DNA of 7,729 nt from an archaeon (lineage in GTDB: Archaea; Asgardarchaeota; Hermodarchaeia; Hermodarchaeales; Hermodarchaeaceae). The notes beneath the pieces were generated by a model. It was not told the DNA's origin. It did no database searches and saw nothing but the letters and a program-made list of their open reading frames with translations. A program made the translations under genes and the position numbers. The first letter of the stretch is position 1. The number at the start of each line of letters is the position of its first letter. Shown in pieces: positions 1 to 6,236 of this stretch. Where the stretch lies: the NCBI GenBank assembly GCA_016550425.1, contig JABXGS010000114.1, forward strand, positions 1-7,729, given 5' to 3'.

Positions 1-969
1 ATGGCAAATCCTGCTTATTCCGAACTATCTCCTCGCGCCCAACGTCAACGCGAGCCCGACGCCATAGTAGCCAACTGTACTGACTGTGGCAACTCGGATG
101 TCATTCGTGATCCCGTCCGAGGTGAGGTAATTTGTACGCACTGTGGACTGGTCCTTGATTCTCATATGGTAGACCAGGGTCCAGAATGGCGAGCTTTTAC
201 TAGCGAAGAACGTGACGCACGGGCGCGAACCGGAGCTCCCATAGATTATACTCGACATGATAAGGGCCTTAGCACAACCATCGACTGGCGAGATCGGGAC
301 GCTAATGGACGTAAACTAGCTCCAGGTTTACGGGCTCAAATTTATCGGCTCCGCAAGTGGCAAATCCGGACACGAGTCCATTCCAGTATCGATCGAAATC
401 TAGCACGGGCCATGAGTGAGCTAGATCGTATCACCAGCCAACTCAGTGTTCCCCGTCCAGTTAAAGAAGCATCAGCAATCTTATACCGTCGAACTGTTGA
501 ACGCCATCTCATTCGTGGACGCAGCATTGAAGCGATGATTGCAGCTTGTGTGTATGCTGGATGTCGACTTCGTCAAGTCCCTCGAACACTAGATGAGATT
601 GCTCATCATAGTCGCATTAACCGCAAAGAACTTGGTCGCTGCTATCGGCTGCTTCTACGGAAACTCGATATGCGCGTTCCCATTTCACAACCAACTGACT
701 TCGTGCCACGCTTTGCTCAAGCTTTGGATCTTTCAAGTCGGGTGCAACGGCGAGCGATTGATATTCTCGATAAAGCGAAGGCCCAAGGCATCACTGCAGG
801 CAAGGATCCCACTGGTCTTGCTGCTGCGACGTTATATATCGCCTCGATTCAAGAGGGTGAACGTCGGACCCAACGGGAAATTGCAGCAGTGGCTCGTGTG
901 ACCGAGGTCACTGTTCGCAATCGGTACAAGGAAATGGTTCGGGTTCTTGACCTTCAAGTTGAGATCTAA
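1..969 (+). CDS. tfb: Transcription initiation factor B (TFB), first of two tandem copies
   Basis: TFB is the archaeal counterpart of TFIIB: it binds the TBP-TATA complex and the BRE, and recruits RNA polymerase. Visible parts: an N-terminal zinc ribbon with C26-x2-C29 and C45-x2-C48; a B-reader/linker stretch starting at GPEWRAF (about 60-66) and running through DWRDRD (95-100); two cyclin-like repeats (about 128-221 and 230-316); and a C-terminal helix-turn-helix with TEVTVRNRYKE (301-311). At 322 aa it is slightly longer than a typical archaeal TFB (about 300), because of a variable N-terminal tail of some 20 residues. The ATG is the first base of the window, so its ribosome binding site and promoter are not visible and a longer start cannot be excluded. 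A close paralogue follows at 1257. The family assignment is secure; whether this copy is the housekeeping or a specialised TFB cannot be told. Confidence 0.96.
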   Translation: MANPAYSELSPRAQRQREPDAIVANCTDCGNSDVIRDPVRGEVICTHCGLVLDSHMVDQGPEWRAFTSEERDARARTGAPIDYTRHDKGLSTTIDWRDRDANGRKLAPGLRAQIYRLRKWQIRTRVHSSIDRNLARAMSELDRITSQLSVPRPVKEASAILYRRTVERHLIRGRSIEAMIAACVYAGCRLRQVPRTLDEIAHHSRINRKELGRCYRLLLRKLDMRVPISQPTDFVPRFAQALDLSSRVQRRAIDILDKAKAQGITAGKDPTGLAAATLYIASIQEGERRTQREIAAVARVTEVTVRNRYKEMVRVLDLQVEI

Positions 970-1041
970 GTCAGAACTGACACCACTTACTTATTCCCAG
1001 TCCCATGTGTTGCGCCTCTTGAGTTAGTGTGAAGAAAAAGC

Positions 1042-1061
1042 GAACATTTAAATATTTGTTC
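1042..1061. promoter_or_regulatory. AT-cored 20-bp dyad upstream of second tfb
   Basis: Arms GAACA (1042-1046) and TGTTC (1057-1061) are perfect inverted complements around a 10-base A/T core (TTTAAATATT). The core resembles a TATA element, so the dyad could be an operator over an upstream promoter of the second tfb, or a distal binding site. The regulator is unknown. Five-base arms are short, so chance is possible. Confidence 0.35.
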
Positions 1062-1077
1062 AACTAGAAAATAAATG

Positions 1078-1090
1078 GGAAAGTTTAAAA
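1078..1090 (+). promoter_or_regulatory. Candidate BRE/TATA promoter of second tfb
   Basis: GGGAAAG followed by TTTAAAA fits an archaeal purine-rich BRE plus TATA box. Transcription would start about 25 bases downstream, near 1112-1116. This implies a 5' leader of roughly 140 bases before the ATG at 1257, long for an archaeal mRNA. The alternative TATA-like core at 1047-1056 would make it longer still. Confidence 0.4.
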
Positions 1091-1149
1091 GGTTATCGAT
1101 GAGCAACGCGGCGAATAGCACCTTACTCCGCTAGATATCTTGACACTCC

Positions 1150-1167
1150 AGGTTCCTTTTTGAACCT
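1150..1167 (+). other. Hairpin in the presumed leader of the second tfb
   Basis: AGGTTC (1150-1155) and GAACCT (1162-1167) form a perfect 6-bp stem around a CTTTTT loop. It lies between the candidate promoter and the tfb start codon. It could be a leader structure, or a remnant end-of-transcript signal for the first tfb. Otherwise the 970-1256 spacer holds no ORF or RNA gene I recognise. Confidence 0.35.
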
Positions 1168-1256
1168 CTTGGTCACCTTGAAACACTTAGAGTCTGTAGA
1201 CAAGATGCTGAAAAGACATCCTAAACTTCCCTAACCATATATTAGGAGAAGAATGC

Positions 1257-2219
1257 ATGATGGAAGAAAATTCCTCGATCCATGAAAAACATCGGCAATT
1301 CCAAGATTCGCAGGAACACCCTCCCTGTCCTGACTGCGGTGAACGGGAGGCAATCCGAGATGAGAGTCGAGGAGAACTAACCTGCGCGAATTGTGGGTTA
1401 GTCCTAGATGTTAACACGATTGATTCAGGTCCTGAATGGCGAGCATTCACTACGGAAGAACGTGATAAACGCGCTCGCACCGGAAGTCCCATTAATTATG
1501 CTCTGCAAGATCATGATCTAAGCACCATGATTGACTGGCGCAACCGTGATGCAGCGGGTCGTCAAATTTCCTCCAATCGACGCGCTGAAATCTATCGCCT
1601 CCGAAAATGGCAGCGTCGATCACGCGTCCATTCAAGTATTGAACGTAACCTCGCCAATGCGATGAGTGAATTGGACCGCCTGACTAGTCAACTCGGTGTA
1701 TCCCGTACTGTAAAAGACACCGCCGCAGTGATGTATCGACGAGCCCTTGAACGTCGACTCATCCGCGGCCGAAGTATCGACGCAATGATTGCTGCAGCCA
1801 TGTACGCGGCCTGTCGGCTTCGCGAGGCTCCTTGTACCCTTGACGAAATCGCTCACCATAGTCGTATCAACCGAAAAGAACTAGGTCGCTGTTACCGCTT
1901 ACTCCTGCGTCGACTCGATGTAAGGATGCCAGTTTCACAACCAGCCAACTTCATTCCGCGATTCGCCCAAAGCTTGGGCTTGAGTAATCGTGTACAGCGC
2001 CGTGCTGTCAAAATCCTTGAAGACGCCCGACTGAAAGGCATCACCGCTGGTAAAGACCCCACTGGTCTCGCGGCATCAGCACTGTACATCTCAGCAATCA
2101 TGGAAGGTGAACGCCGTACCCAACGCGAAATTGCAGAAGTTGCCCATGTCACTGAAGTTACAGTCCGAAACCGGTACAAAGAACTCGTCCGCGAACTCGA
2201 TCTCGCTGTAGAATTTTAA
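1257..2219 (+). CDS. tfb: Transcription initiation factor B (TFB), second tandem copy
   Basis: Second TFIIB homologue, collinear with the copy at 1-969 and about three quarters identical by eye. Differences concentrate in the N-terminal tail and in the B-linker (around 82-110). Zinc ribbon cysteines are C24, C27, C43 and C46; GPEWRAF, both cyclin repeats and the C-terminal TEVTVRNRYKE helix are all kept, so it should be functional. A strong ribosome site, AGGAG at 1244-1248, lies 8 bases before the ATG at 1257; an adjacent ATG at 1260 is equally usable and would remove one residue. It has its own upstream region with a TATA-like element, dyad and hairpin, so it is probably transcribed separately from the first copy. 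In archaea with several TFBs, paralogues can serve different promoter sets or conditions; whether that applies here is inference. Confidence 0.96.
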   Translation: MMEENSSIHEKHRQFQDSQEHPPCPDCGEREAIRDESRGELTCANCGLVLDVNTIDSGPEWRAFTTEERDKRARTGSPINYALQDHDLSTMIDWRNRDAAGRQISSNRRAEIYRLRKWQRRSRVHSSIERNLANAMSELDRLTSQLGVSRTVKDTAAVMYRRALERRLIRGRSIDAMIAAAMYAACRLREAPCTLDEIAHHSRINRKELGRCYRLLLRRLDVRMPVSQPANFIPRFAQSLGLSNRVQRRAVKILEDARLKGITAGKDPTGLAASALYISAIMEGERRTQREIAEVAHVTEVTVRNRYKELVRELDLAVEF

Positions 2220-2284
2220 TTTAATAGCTGCAAGCTAGACTAAAATAACTGCACGTGAAAAGAGTGAGCGGAGGATCGACTTTT

Positions 2285-2806
2285 TTGCCCCAACCTATTC
2301 GCTTTGAAGACCTTCCCCGTAAAGAACTACTGAAAATCATCGATATGTATGCGAAAAACTGGCTAGCCATTGATGGTACGTGGTTTCTTGCTGCCGAAAA
2401 AAAGTATGATATTGAGACTGCTATTGAACTAGACACCGAGTCTTGGCGTGTCTTTTCTCCAATTGAAGCAAAACGGATTATGAATGAAGTAGGAATTCAG
2501 CCTAATTCAGGCTTAGATGGATTAAAAATAGCTCTTCAGTATCGCGTCTATACTCGACTGAACAGACAGTCCATTGAAGAGGTTGATGAGACACACTTTA
2601 TTTTTCGCATGGAGAAATGTCGCGTTCAGGATGCCCGTAAACGAAAAGGATTACCGGATTTTCCCTGTAAACCCGTTGGTATGGTTGAGTACTCGGAATT
2701 TGCCAAAGCTATCGATCCTCGCATCACGACGCGGTGTCTTGGTTGTCCTCCTGATTCACACCCAGATGAATGGTGGTGTGCATGGGAATTCAGTATCGAG
2801 AAATAA
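2285..2806 (+). CDS. DUF6125-like cysteine-rich cytosolic protein
   Basis: Function unknown. The sequence looks like the DUF6125 family: an N-terminal helical part with LPRKELLKIIDMYAKNW and IDGTWFLAAEKKY, then ELDTESWRVFSPIEAKRI, and a C-terminal cysteine part. Numbered from an upstream GTG at 2255, the cysteines are C122, C138, C161, C164 and C175, the last in WWCAWEF. Such a set could hold a metal or an FeS cluster (inference). I prefer TTG at 2285 (173 aa) because GGAGG at 2270-2274 sits 10 bases upstream, whereas the in-frame GTGs at 2255 (183 aa) and 2264 have no ribosome site. A weak TATA-like TAAAATA at 2241-2247 would place transcription start near the Shine-Dalgarno and also favours the later start. 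It begins shortly after the second tfb and may alternatively be cotranscribed with it. Not membrane associated; no signal peptide seen. Confidence 0.7.
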   Translation: MPQPIRFEDLPRKELLKIIDMYAKNWLAIDGTWFLAAEKKYDIETAIELDTESWRVFSPIEAKRIMNEVGIQPNSGLDGLKIALQYRVYTRLNRQSIEEVDETHFIFRMEKCRVQDARKRKGLPDFPCKPVGMVEYSEFAKAIDPRITTRCLGCPPDSHPDEWWCAWEFSIEK

Positions 2807-2890
2807 GCTTGATTTTCATTATCAACTACTCAACAATGGCATTTTTTATTGATGGTAATTGAGGTTTTTAACCCGACCAAGGTTTATGGT
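2807..2890. terminator. T-rich convergent intergenic region
   Basis: This 84-base gap lies between the convergent genes ending at 2806 and 2891. A run of six T within ATTTTTTATT (2841-2850) and TTTTT at 2865-2869 are typical of archaeal T-tract termination for the plus-strand gene. GGTT/AACC (2863-2873) makes a minimal dyad. The minus-strand side has no comparable T run. Confidence 0.4.
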
Positions 2891-3286
2891 TTATTTAAGA
2901 CCTAAACGTTTTGAGAATTTCACCAAAATGAAAATCACAACAGCGACGATTAGAAAGGTAATGAGTTCACTGATGAATAATGTAGGGTTAAAGGCTAGTG
3001 GATAGGCACTTGGATTAAGCAAAACTTGGTCTGGCGTTAGAAGGCCAAGTGTTATTAAGACGACATTGATAATCGGTGTAATCCAGGCAGTCACTAAGGC
3101 TTGTACGAGTCTTCCTAGGTACAATCCCATTATGAAAGCTACAGCTAAACCCATGACTTTATATTGATCCAGAAATTCCTTGAATTCCTGCCATAATCCT
3201 TTCTTTTCTGGTGGGGGTGTAGGCGGGGGGACTAAGGCTTCTCGGATTTGTTTGAGTTCTTCTAACATCTGTTCATTGGTTGACAA
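2891..3286 (-). CDS. mscL: MscL-family mechanosensitive channel protein
   Basis: MscL forms a homopentameric membrane pore that opens under tension and releases solutes during hypo-osmotic shock. Numbering from a far-upstream TTG at 3382: a charged N-terminal helix (MLEELKQIREAL, 39-50), a proline linker (VPPPTPPP), an amphipathic EFKEFLDQYK segment (66-75), TM1 (76-97, VMGLAVAFIMGLYLGRLVQALV) and TM2 (about 135-156). TM1 aligns with E. coli MscL TM1: the positions of G26 and G30 stay Gly (G86, G90) and K31 becomes R91, while D18 becomes Gly and G22 becomes Ala. I place the start at TTG 3286 (132 aa), because GGATGTGAT, one mismatch from the extended ribosome site, lies 3 bases upstream; ATG 3268 is the alternative (126 aa). 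The long N-terminal helix plus proline linker is absent from bacterial MscL. Divergent from tpiA. Family call fairly sure; channel activity inferred. Confidence 0.8.
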   Translation of the reverse strand: MSTNEQMLEELKQIREALVPPPTPPPEKKGLWQEFKEFLDQYKVMGLAVAFIMGLYLGRLVQALVTAWITPIINVVLITLGLLTPDQVLLNPSAYPLAFNPTLFISELITFLIVAVVIFILVKFSKRLGLK

Positions 3287-3330
3287 TCCATCACATCCGT
3301 GTGGTTGGGTTTTTCCCGCTGTCTTTCTTA

Positions 3331-3340
3331 CTAAAAATGT
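3331..3340 (-). promoter_or_regulatory. Possible TATA box for mscL
   Basis: Read on the minus strand this is ACATTTTTAG, a loose TATA match. A transcript would start near 3310, giving a leader of about 24 bases before the TTG at 3286. The BRE is weak. Confidence 0.25.
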
Positions 3341-3367
3341 ATGGGTGACCACAGAGGAGGTGTTTAG

Positions 3368-4129
<762 letters not shown>

Positions 4130-4136
4130 ATTCCGT

Positions 4137-4427
4137 TTAGTCCTGGCTTGCACTAGATCGTTGGCGATCATCGATTTCAGCATATAGCTGGAGTTTATGG
4201 TGTCGGTGGTTCTCCAAGGCAAGTTTAACGTCCTGTATTAGGGTGGTCATTTCTGTATCACTTAGTTTGATGGTTTGTGCATTGCCATCACCATCGGCGA
4301 CACGAATGAAGAACCCCCCTTCCTTTACGAATCGGTCCTTTTTTGTTTCCGGGAGGAAACCATCAACTGTCAGGATTGATGAGATTTTTTGTTCAAAAAA
4401 GTGGACGATTTCAGTTACTTTCGTCAA
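4137..4427 (-). CDS. Small hypothetical protein, 96 aa
   Basis: I do not recognise the family. The protein is hydrophilic, without membrane segments or cysteines. It has an N-terminal helix (TEIVHFFEQKISSIL), a likely beta pair with GGFFIRVADGDGNAQTIKL in the middle, a second helix (SDTEMTTLIQDVKLALENHRHHK) and a polar tail, which suggests a small alpha/beta fold. The start is TTG at 4427: an in-frame stop lies three codons upstream and no ATG is in frame near it. GGTGA (4434-4438 on the minus strand) sits 6 bases before it, and a TATA box at 4461-4470 gives a leader of about 12 bases. This coherent promoter, ribosome site and start argue that it is a real gene. Its stop lies 7 bases from the tpiA stop, so the two transcripts probably overlap at their 3' ends. 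Confidence 0.65.
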   Translation of the reverse strand: MTKVTEIVHFFEQKISSILTVDGFLPETKKDRFVKEGGFFIRVADGDGNAQTIKLSDTEMTTLIQDVKLALENHRHHKLQLYAEIDDRQRSSASQD

Positions 4428-4456
4428 GGTAGTTCACCATTGACTATTGGAATAAT

Positions 4457-4475
4457 AGCGGTTATAAAATCCGCT
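4457..4475 (-). promoter_or_regulatory. TATA box inside a palindrome (promoter/operator)
   Basis: AGCGG (4457-4461) and CCGCT (4471-4475) are perfect inverted complements flanking TTATAAAAT. On the minus strand ATTTTATAAC is a good TATA box whose transcript would start near 4440, directly ahead of the gene at 4427. A protein bound to the palindrome would occlude TBP, so this looks like a repressor operator (inference). On the plus strand the same TATA could feed the gene at 4606 through a leader of about 115 bases. Alternatively the stem followed by CTTTTCT could act as a plus-strand terminator. Confidence 0.45.
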
Positions 4476-4605
4476 CTTTTCTGGGGATTCTGCGTTTTCC
4501 TGTTATTCAGCCAGATTTCGAAATGGACTTCGGCAGGCTTTTATGGCTTCCACCGTCTTCCCTAACCGTCACACGGCAAAGAGAGTATTTTAGGAATGAA
4601 AGATC

Positions 4606-5127
4606 ATGCGATGGTTTAAACGGAAGAAATCAGACGAGACCAAACAACAAACTACTCCGCAGGCTAGGGACGATGACTTTTCATCAACTCCTTCTCCAAT
4701 GGAATCCGTTCTCCCTGAAACCTCCATAGTGTCATTGACAAATCCCGTTGAAGCCTATATCCAACGCCTAGATGAACTTCTTGTTGATCCTGATGTTAGT
4801 GAAAAAACAAAGGCCTTGAAAGATACCCGCTTGCAACTCATCGTTGGGGGAGAACCTCTCCTCATGAAGAAGGAAGGTGTTCAACCGATGGGACTTGTTC
4901 TTGAACGGAGTATTCAATCCGATGTCTTCATTCGAATATCTGAAGAAGCTGCAGGTGCCCTAGCTATGACGACCTCTTTACTCGAATTTAAAAAGACCTA
5001 CAAGAAAATGATCGGTGTAAAAGGGGAAGCAGCTTATGTGTCGATTAAGCTCCACACCCCGTTGGAGGATCTTCGCGCTAAGGGTTACTTCAGTGTTGAA
5101 TTGTTACGGATTCTCATTGACGCCTAA
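4606..5127 (+). CDS. Uncharacterised protein, possible SCP2-like lipid-binding domain
   Basis: 173 aa. Residues 1-45 look disordered: a basic aromatic head (MRWFKRKK) then a Ser/Thr/Pro-rich stretch. The folded part begins near 46 with a helix (NPVEAYIQRLDELLVD), followed by DVSEKTKALKDTRLQLIVG, a beta region around 81-110, then DVFIRISEEAAGALAM (106-121), FKKTYKKMIGVKGEAAYVSIKL (128-149) and a final helix. The order of a short helix, beta strands, a Dvxixis-ee turn and a late G-x-V-K-G segment recalls SCP2 sterol-carrier domains, which bind lipids, but the match is weak and by eye only. The basic head could contact acidic membrane lipids (inference). The ATG at 4606 has only a weak ribosome site (GGAATGA, 4593-4599). 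Its TAA overlaps the stop of the convergent gene at 5124. It could equally be a family I do not know. Confidence 0.6.
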   Translation: MRWFKRKKSDETKQQTTPQARDDDFSSTPSPMESVLPETSIVSLTNPVEAYIQRLDELLVDPDVSEKTKALKDTRLQLIVGGEPLLMKKEGVQPMGLVLERSIQSDVFIRISEEAAGALAMTTSLLEFKKTYKKMIGVKGEAAYVSIKLHTPLEDLRAKGYFSVELLRILIDA

Positions 5128-5510
5128 AGACTATTACTGAGCCATTGGGCAACGGCTTTTAGCAAACCATTAGCTCTCTCGTCTCTTGAGAGCTGTTTTC
5201 CGGTCAAATATTTACAGTTGAGCATTTTAGTTCCAAGTGCTTTGGGGAGATTAATCACTGTCACCACTCCGGTAACCTCGGTTTTTTTTGGATGACGCAA
5301 CTTAATCTCCGAAATATAGAGAGTTTGTTGGGGGAGTTCGTTTAGATTGTTCTTTGAAAGAAATGTTTGAAGAAGACTAATTGCTCTTTTCCCTTCTTCG
5401 ACGAAATACCCTGGTAGCTGAAGTGCACCCTTTTCAGTTTCGCAGGTCAATAGAAGTTTTCCCCGAACAACAATGGCTACTCCAGTCGCGAGCAGGCTAG
5501 AGGGGGACAC
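5124..5510 (-). CDS. Nudix-fold-like protein lacking the catalytic Nudix residues
   Basis: Nudix hydrolases cleave nucleoside diphosphate-linked compounds using a G-x5-E-x7-R-E-U-x-E-E-x-G-U box. Here (numbered from GTG 5519) TGVAIVVRGKLLLTCE (12-27), GALQLPGYFVEEG (31-43) and the following helix align with the Nudix core. However, the box positions read Y38, K44, T52, F53, K56, N57 and L59 in place of G, E, R, E, E, E and G, so no metal-binding glutamate remains. LISEIK-like strands and a C-terminal helix (ANGLLKAVAQWLSN) also fit the fold. It is probably a non-catalytic or ligand-binding relative; an unrelated fold with a chance resemblance is possible. I choose GTG 5510 (128 aa) because GGTGAT ends 4 bases upstream; GTG 5519 (131 aa) lies within that site. 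The stop overlaps the plus-strand stop by 4 bases. The promoter appears shared with the divergent gene at 5622. Confidence 0.65.
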   Translation of the reverse strand: MSPSSLLATGVAIVVRGKLLLTCETEKGALQLPGYFVEEGKRAISLLQTFLSKNNLNELPQQTLYISEIKLRHPKKTEVTGVVTVINLPKALGTKMLNCKYLTGKQLSRDERANGLLKAVAQWLSNSL

Positions 5511-5569
5511 CCAAATCACCTTTCAAGATACTAGCATTCACCCCTACAAGAAACCCTAGGTTGAGTAGT

Positions 5570-5590
5570 GAATTTTTAATCTTTTAACCT
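5570..5590. promoter_or_regulatory. Shared AT-rich divergent promoter
   Basis: TGAATTTTTAATCTTTTAACC contains TATA-like elements on both strands: ATTTTTAAT and CTTTTAA forward, GGTTAAAAG and ATTAAAAAT reverse. Forward transcripts would begin around 5603-5612, before the GTG at 5622 but after the GTG at 5598. Reverse transcripts would begin near 5545, about 35 bases ahead of the minus-strand start at 5510. Confidence 0.4.
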
Positions 5591-5621
5591 CTGTGTAGTG
5601 GTTGCGAATGTAGGTGTTCAT

Positions 5622-6173
5622 GTGACCGAACAACCTCCCCGAAAATCACGAAAACGTCGGATCCTCGATACACTCCACTTACTTATCAGTCATCACGATC
5701 CACCCTATATGCATCGAACCTGGTCCATCTCTTTTCGTGGGCACACGCTCCATATTTGTGCTCGATGCTCTGCCCTCCTAATCGGAATCGTTCTTGCACT
5801 CTACATCCATATCTTCCTAGTCTACATTCCTATCAACCCTATAACCTTCCTTGGGGCTTTTATCATAAGCCTGCCTGCGGTCATCGATTGGTCCACTCAA
5901 ACGCTACGGATACGAGAAAGTCGCAATCCCGTTCGTGCCATCACCGGGTTCCTCTTGGGTTATGCTGTCGGATTTGTCCTCTCCTCCTTCAACCTATTCT
6001 ATTATCTCATTGTTGTCATTCTCTACAGTGGATATACACTTGGATTCGGAGCTCTGTCTCCACGTATAATCCGGTGGCGAGAAAAACGCCAGGCACTCCG
6101 CGAAGACAATCCTCCACCCCTTCACCTCTCTCCTTCCTCCAAAAGTCGGGAAAACTCTGAGCGTGAAGAATAG
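5622..6173 (+). CDS. DUF2085-family membrane protein
   Basis: Integral membrane protein of unknown function. The DUF2085 hallmarks are present (numbered from GTG 5598): SHHDPPYMHRTWSISFRG (31-48), then HICARC (52-57) running straight into the first membrane segment (59-77), D97-x3-Q101 after the second (about 83-98), RESRNPVR (106-113) with TGFLLGYAVGF in the third, and a fourth near 133-152. The family usually has a CH pair in the first motif; here the Cys is replaced (SHH), while C54 and C57 remain, suggesting a metal site with a changed ligand (inference). The cytoplasmic tail (about 158-191) is polar and Pro/Ser-rich. I prefer GTG 5622 (183 aa): AGGTG at 5612-5616 lies 5 bases upstream, and the predicted transcript start falls after the alternative GTG 5598 (191 aa). 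The eL22-like gene starts 63 bases downstream, apparently with its own promoter. Confidence 0.78.
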   Translation: MTEQPPRKSRKRRILDTLHLLISHHDPPYMHRTWSISFRGHTLHICARCSALLIGIVLALYIHIFLVYIPINPITFLGAFIISLPAVIDWSTQTLRIRESRNPVRAITGFLLGYAVGFVLSSFNLFYYLIVVILYSGYTLGFGALSPRIIRWREKRQALREDNPPPLHLSPSSKSRENSEREE

Positions 6174-6186
6174 GAGAACTTTTAAG
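6174..6186 (+). promoter_or_regulatory. Candidate BRE/TATA promoter of the eL22-like gene
   Basis: GAGAAC followed by TTTTAAG lies immediately after the DUF2085 stop. It predicts a transcript start near 6208 and a leader of about 28 bases before the ATG at 6237. The fit to archaeal BRE/TATA is moderate. Confidence 0.4.
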
Positions 6187-6236
6187 GGGCATACTTTTGG
6201 TAAGGGCATTATCCTTGCATCTGAGGGACCAAATTC

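Noticed and set aside
593..901. 102-codon alternative-frame ORF inside the first tfb
   Set aside because: Lies entirely within the cyclin repeats of a well-conserved protein and has no ribosome site.
1042..1061. Resemblance of the GAAC/GTTC arms to a bacterial LexA (DinR) box
   Set aside because: The spacing between arms is far wider than in a LexA box, and the context is archaeal, where LexA is not expected.
5756..6160. 134-codon plus-strand ORF in another frame of the DUF2085 gene
   Set aside because: Shadow of a gene with clear membrane segments and family motifs; the alternative translation is low-complexity Cys/Ser/Pro sequence.
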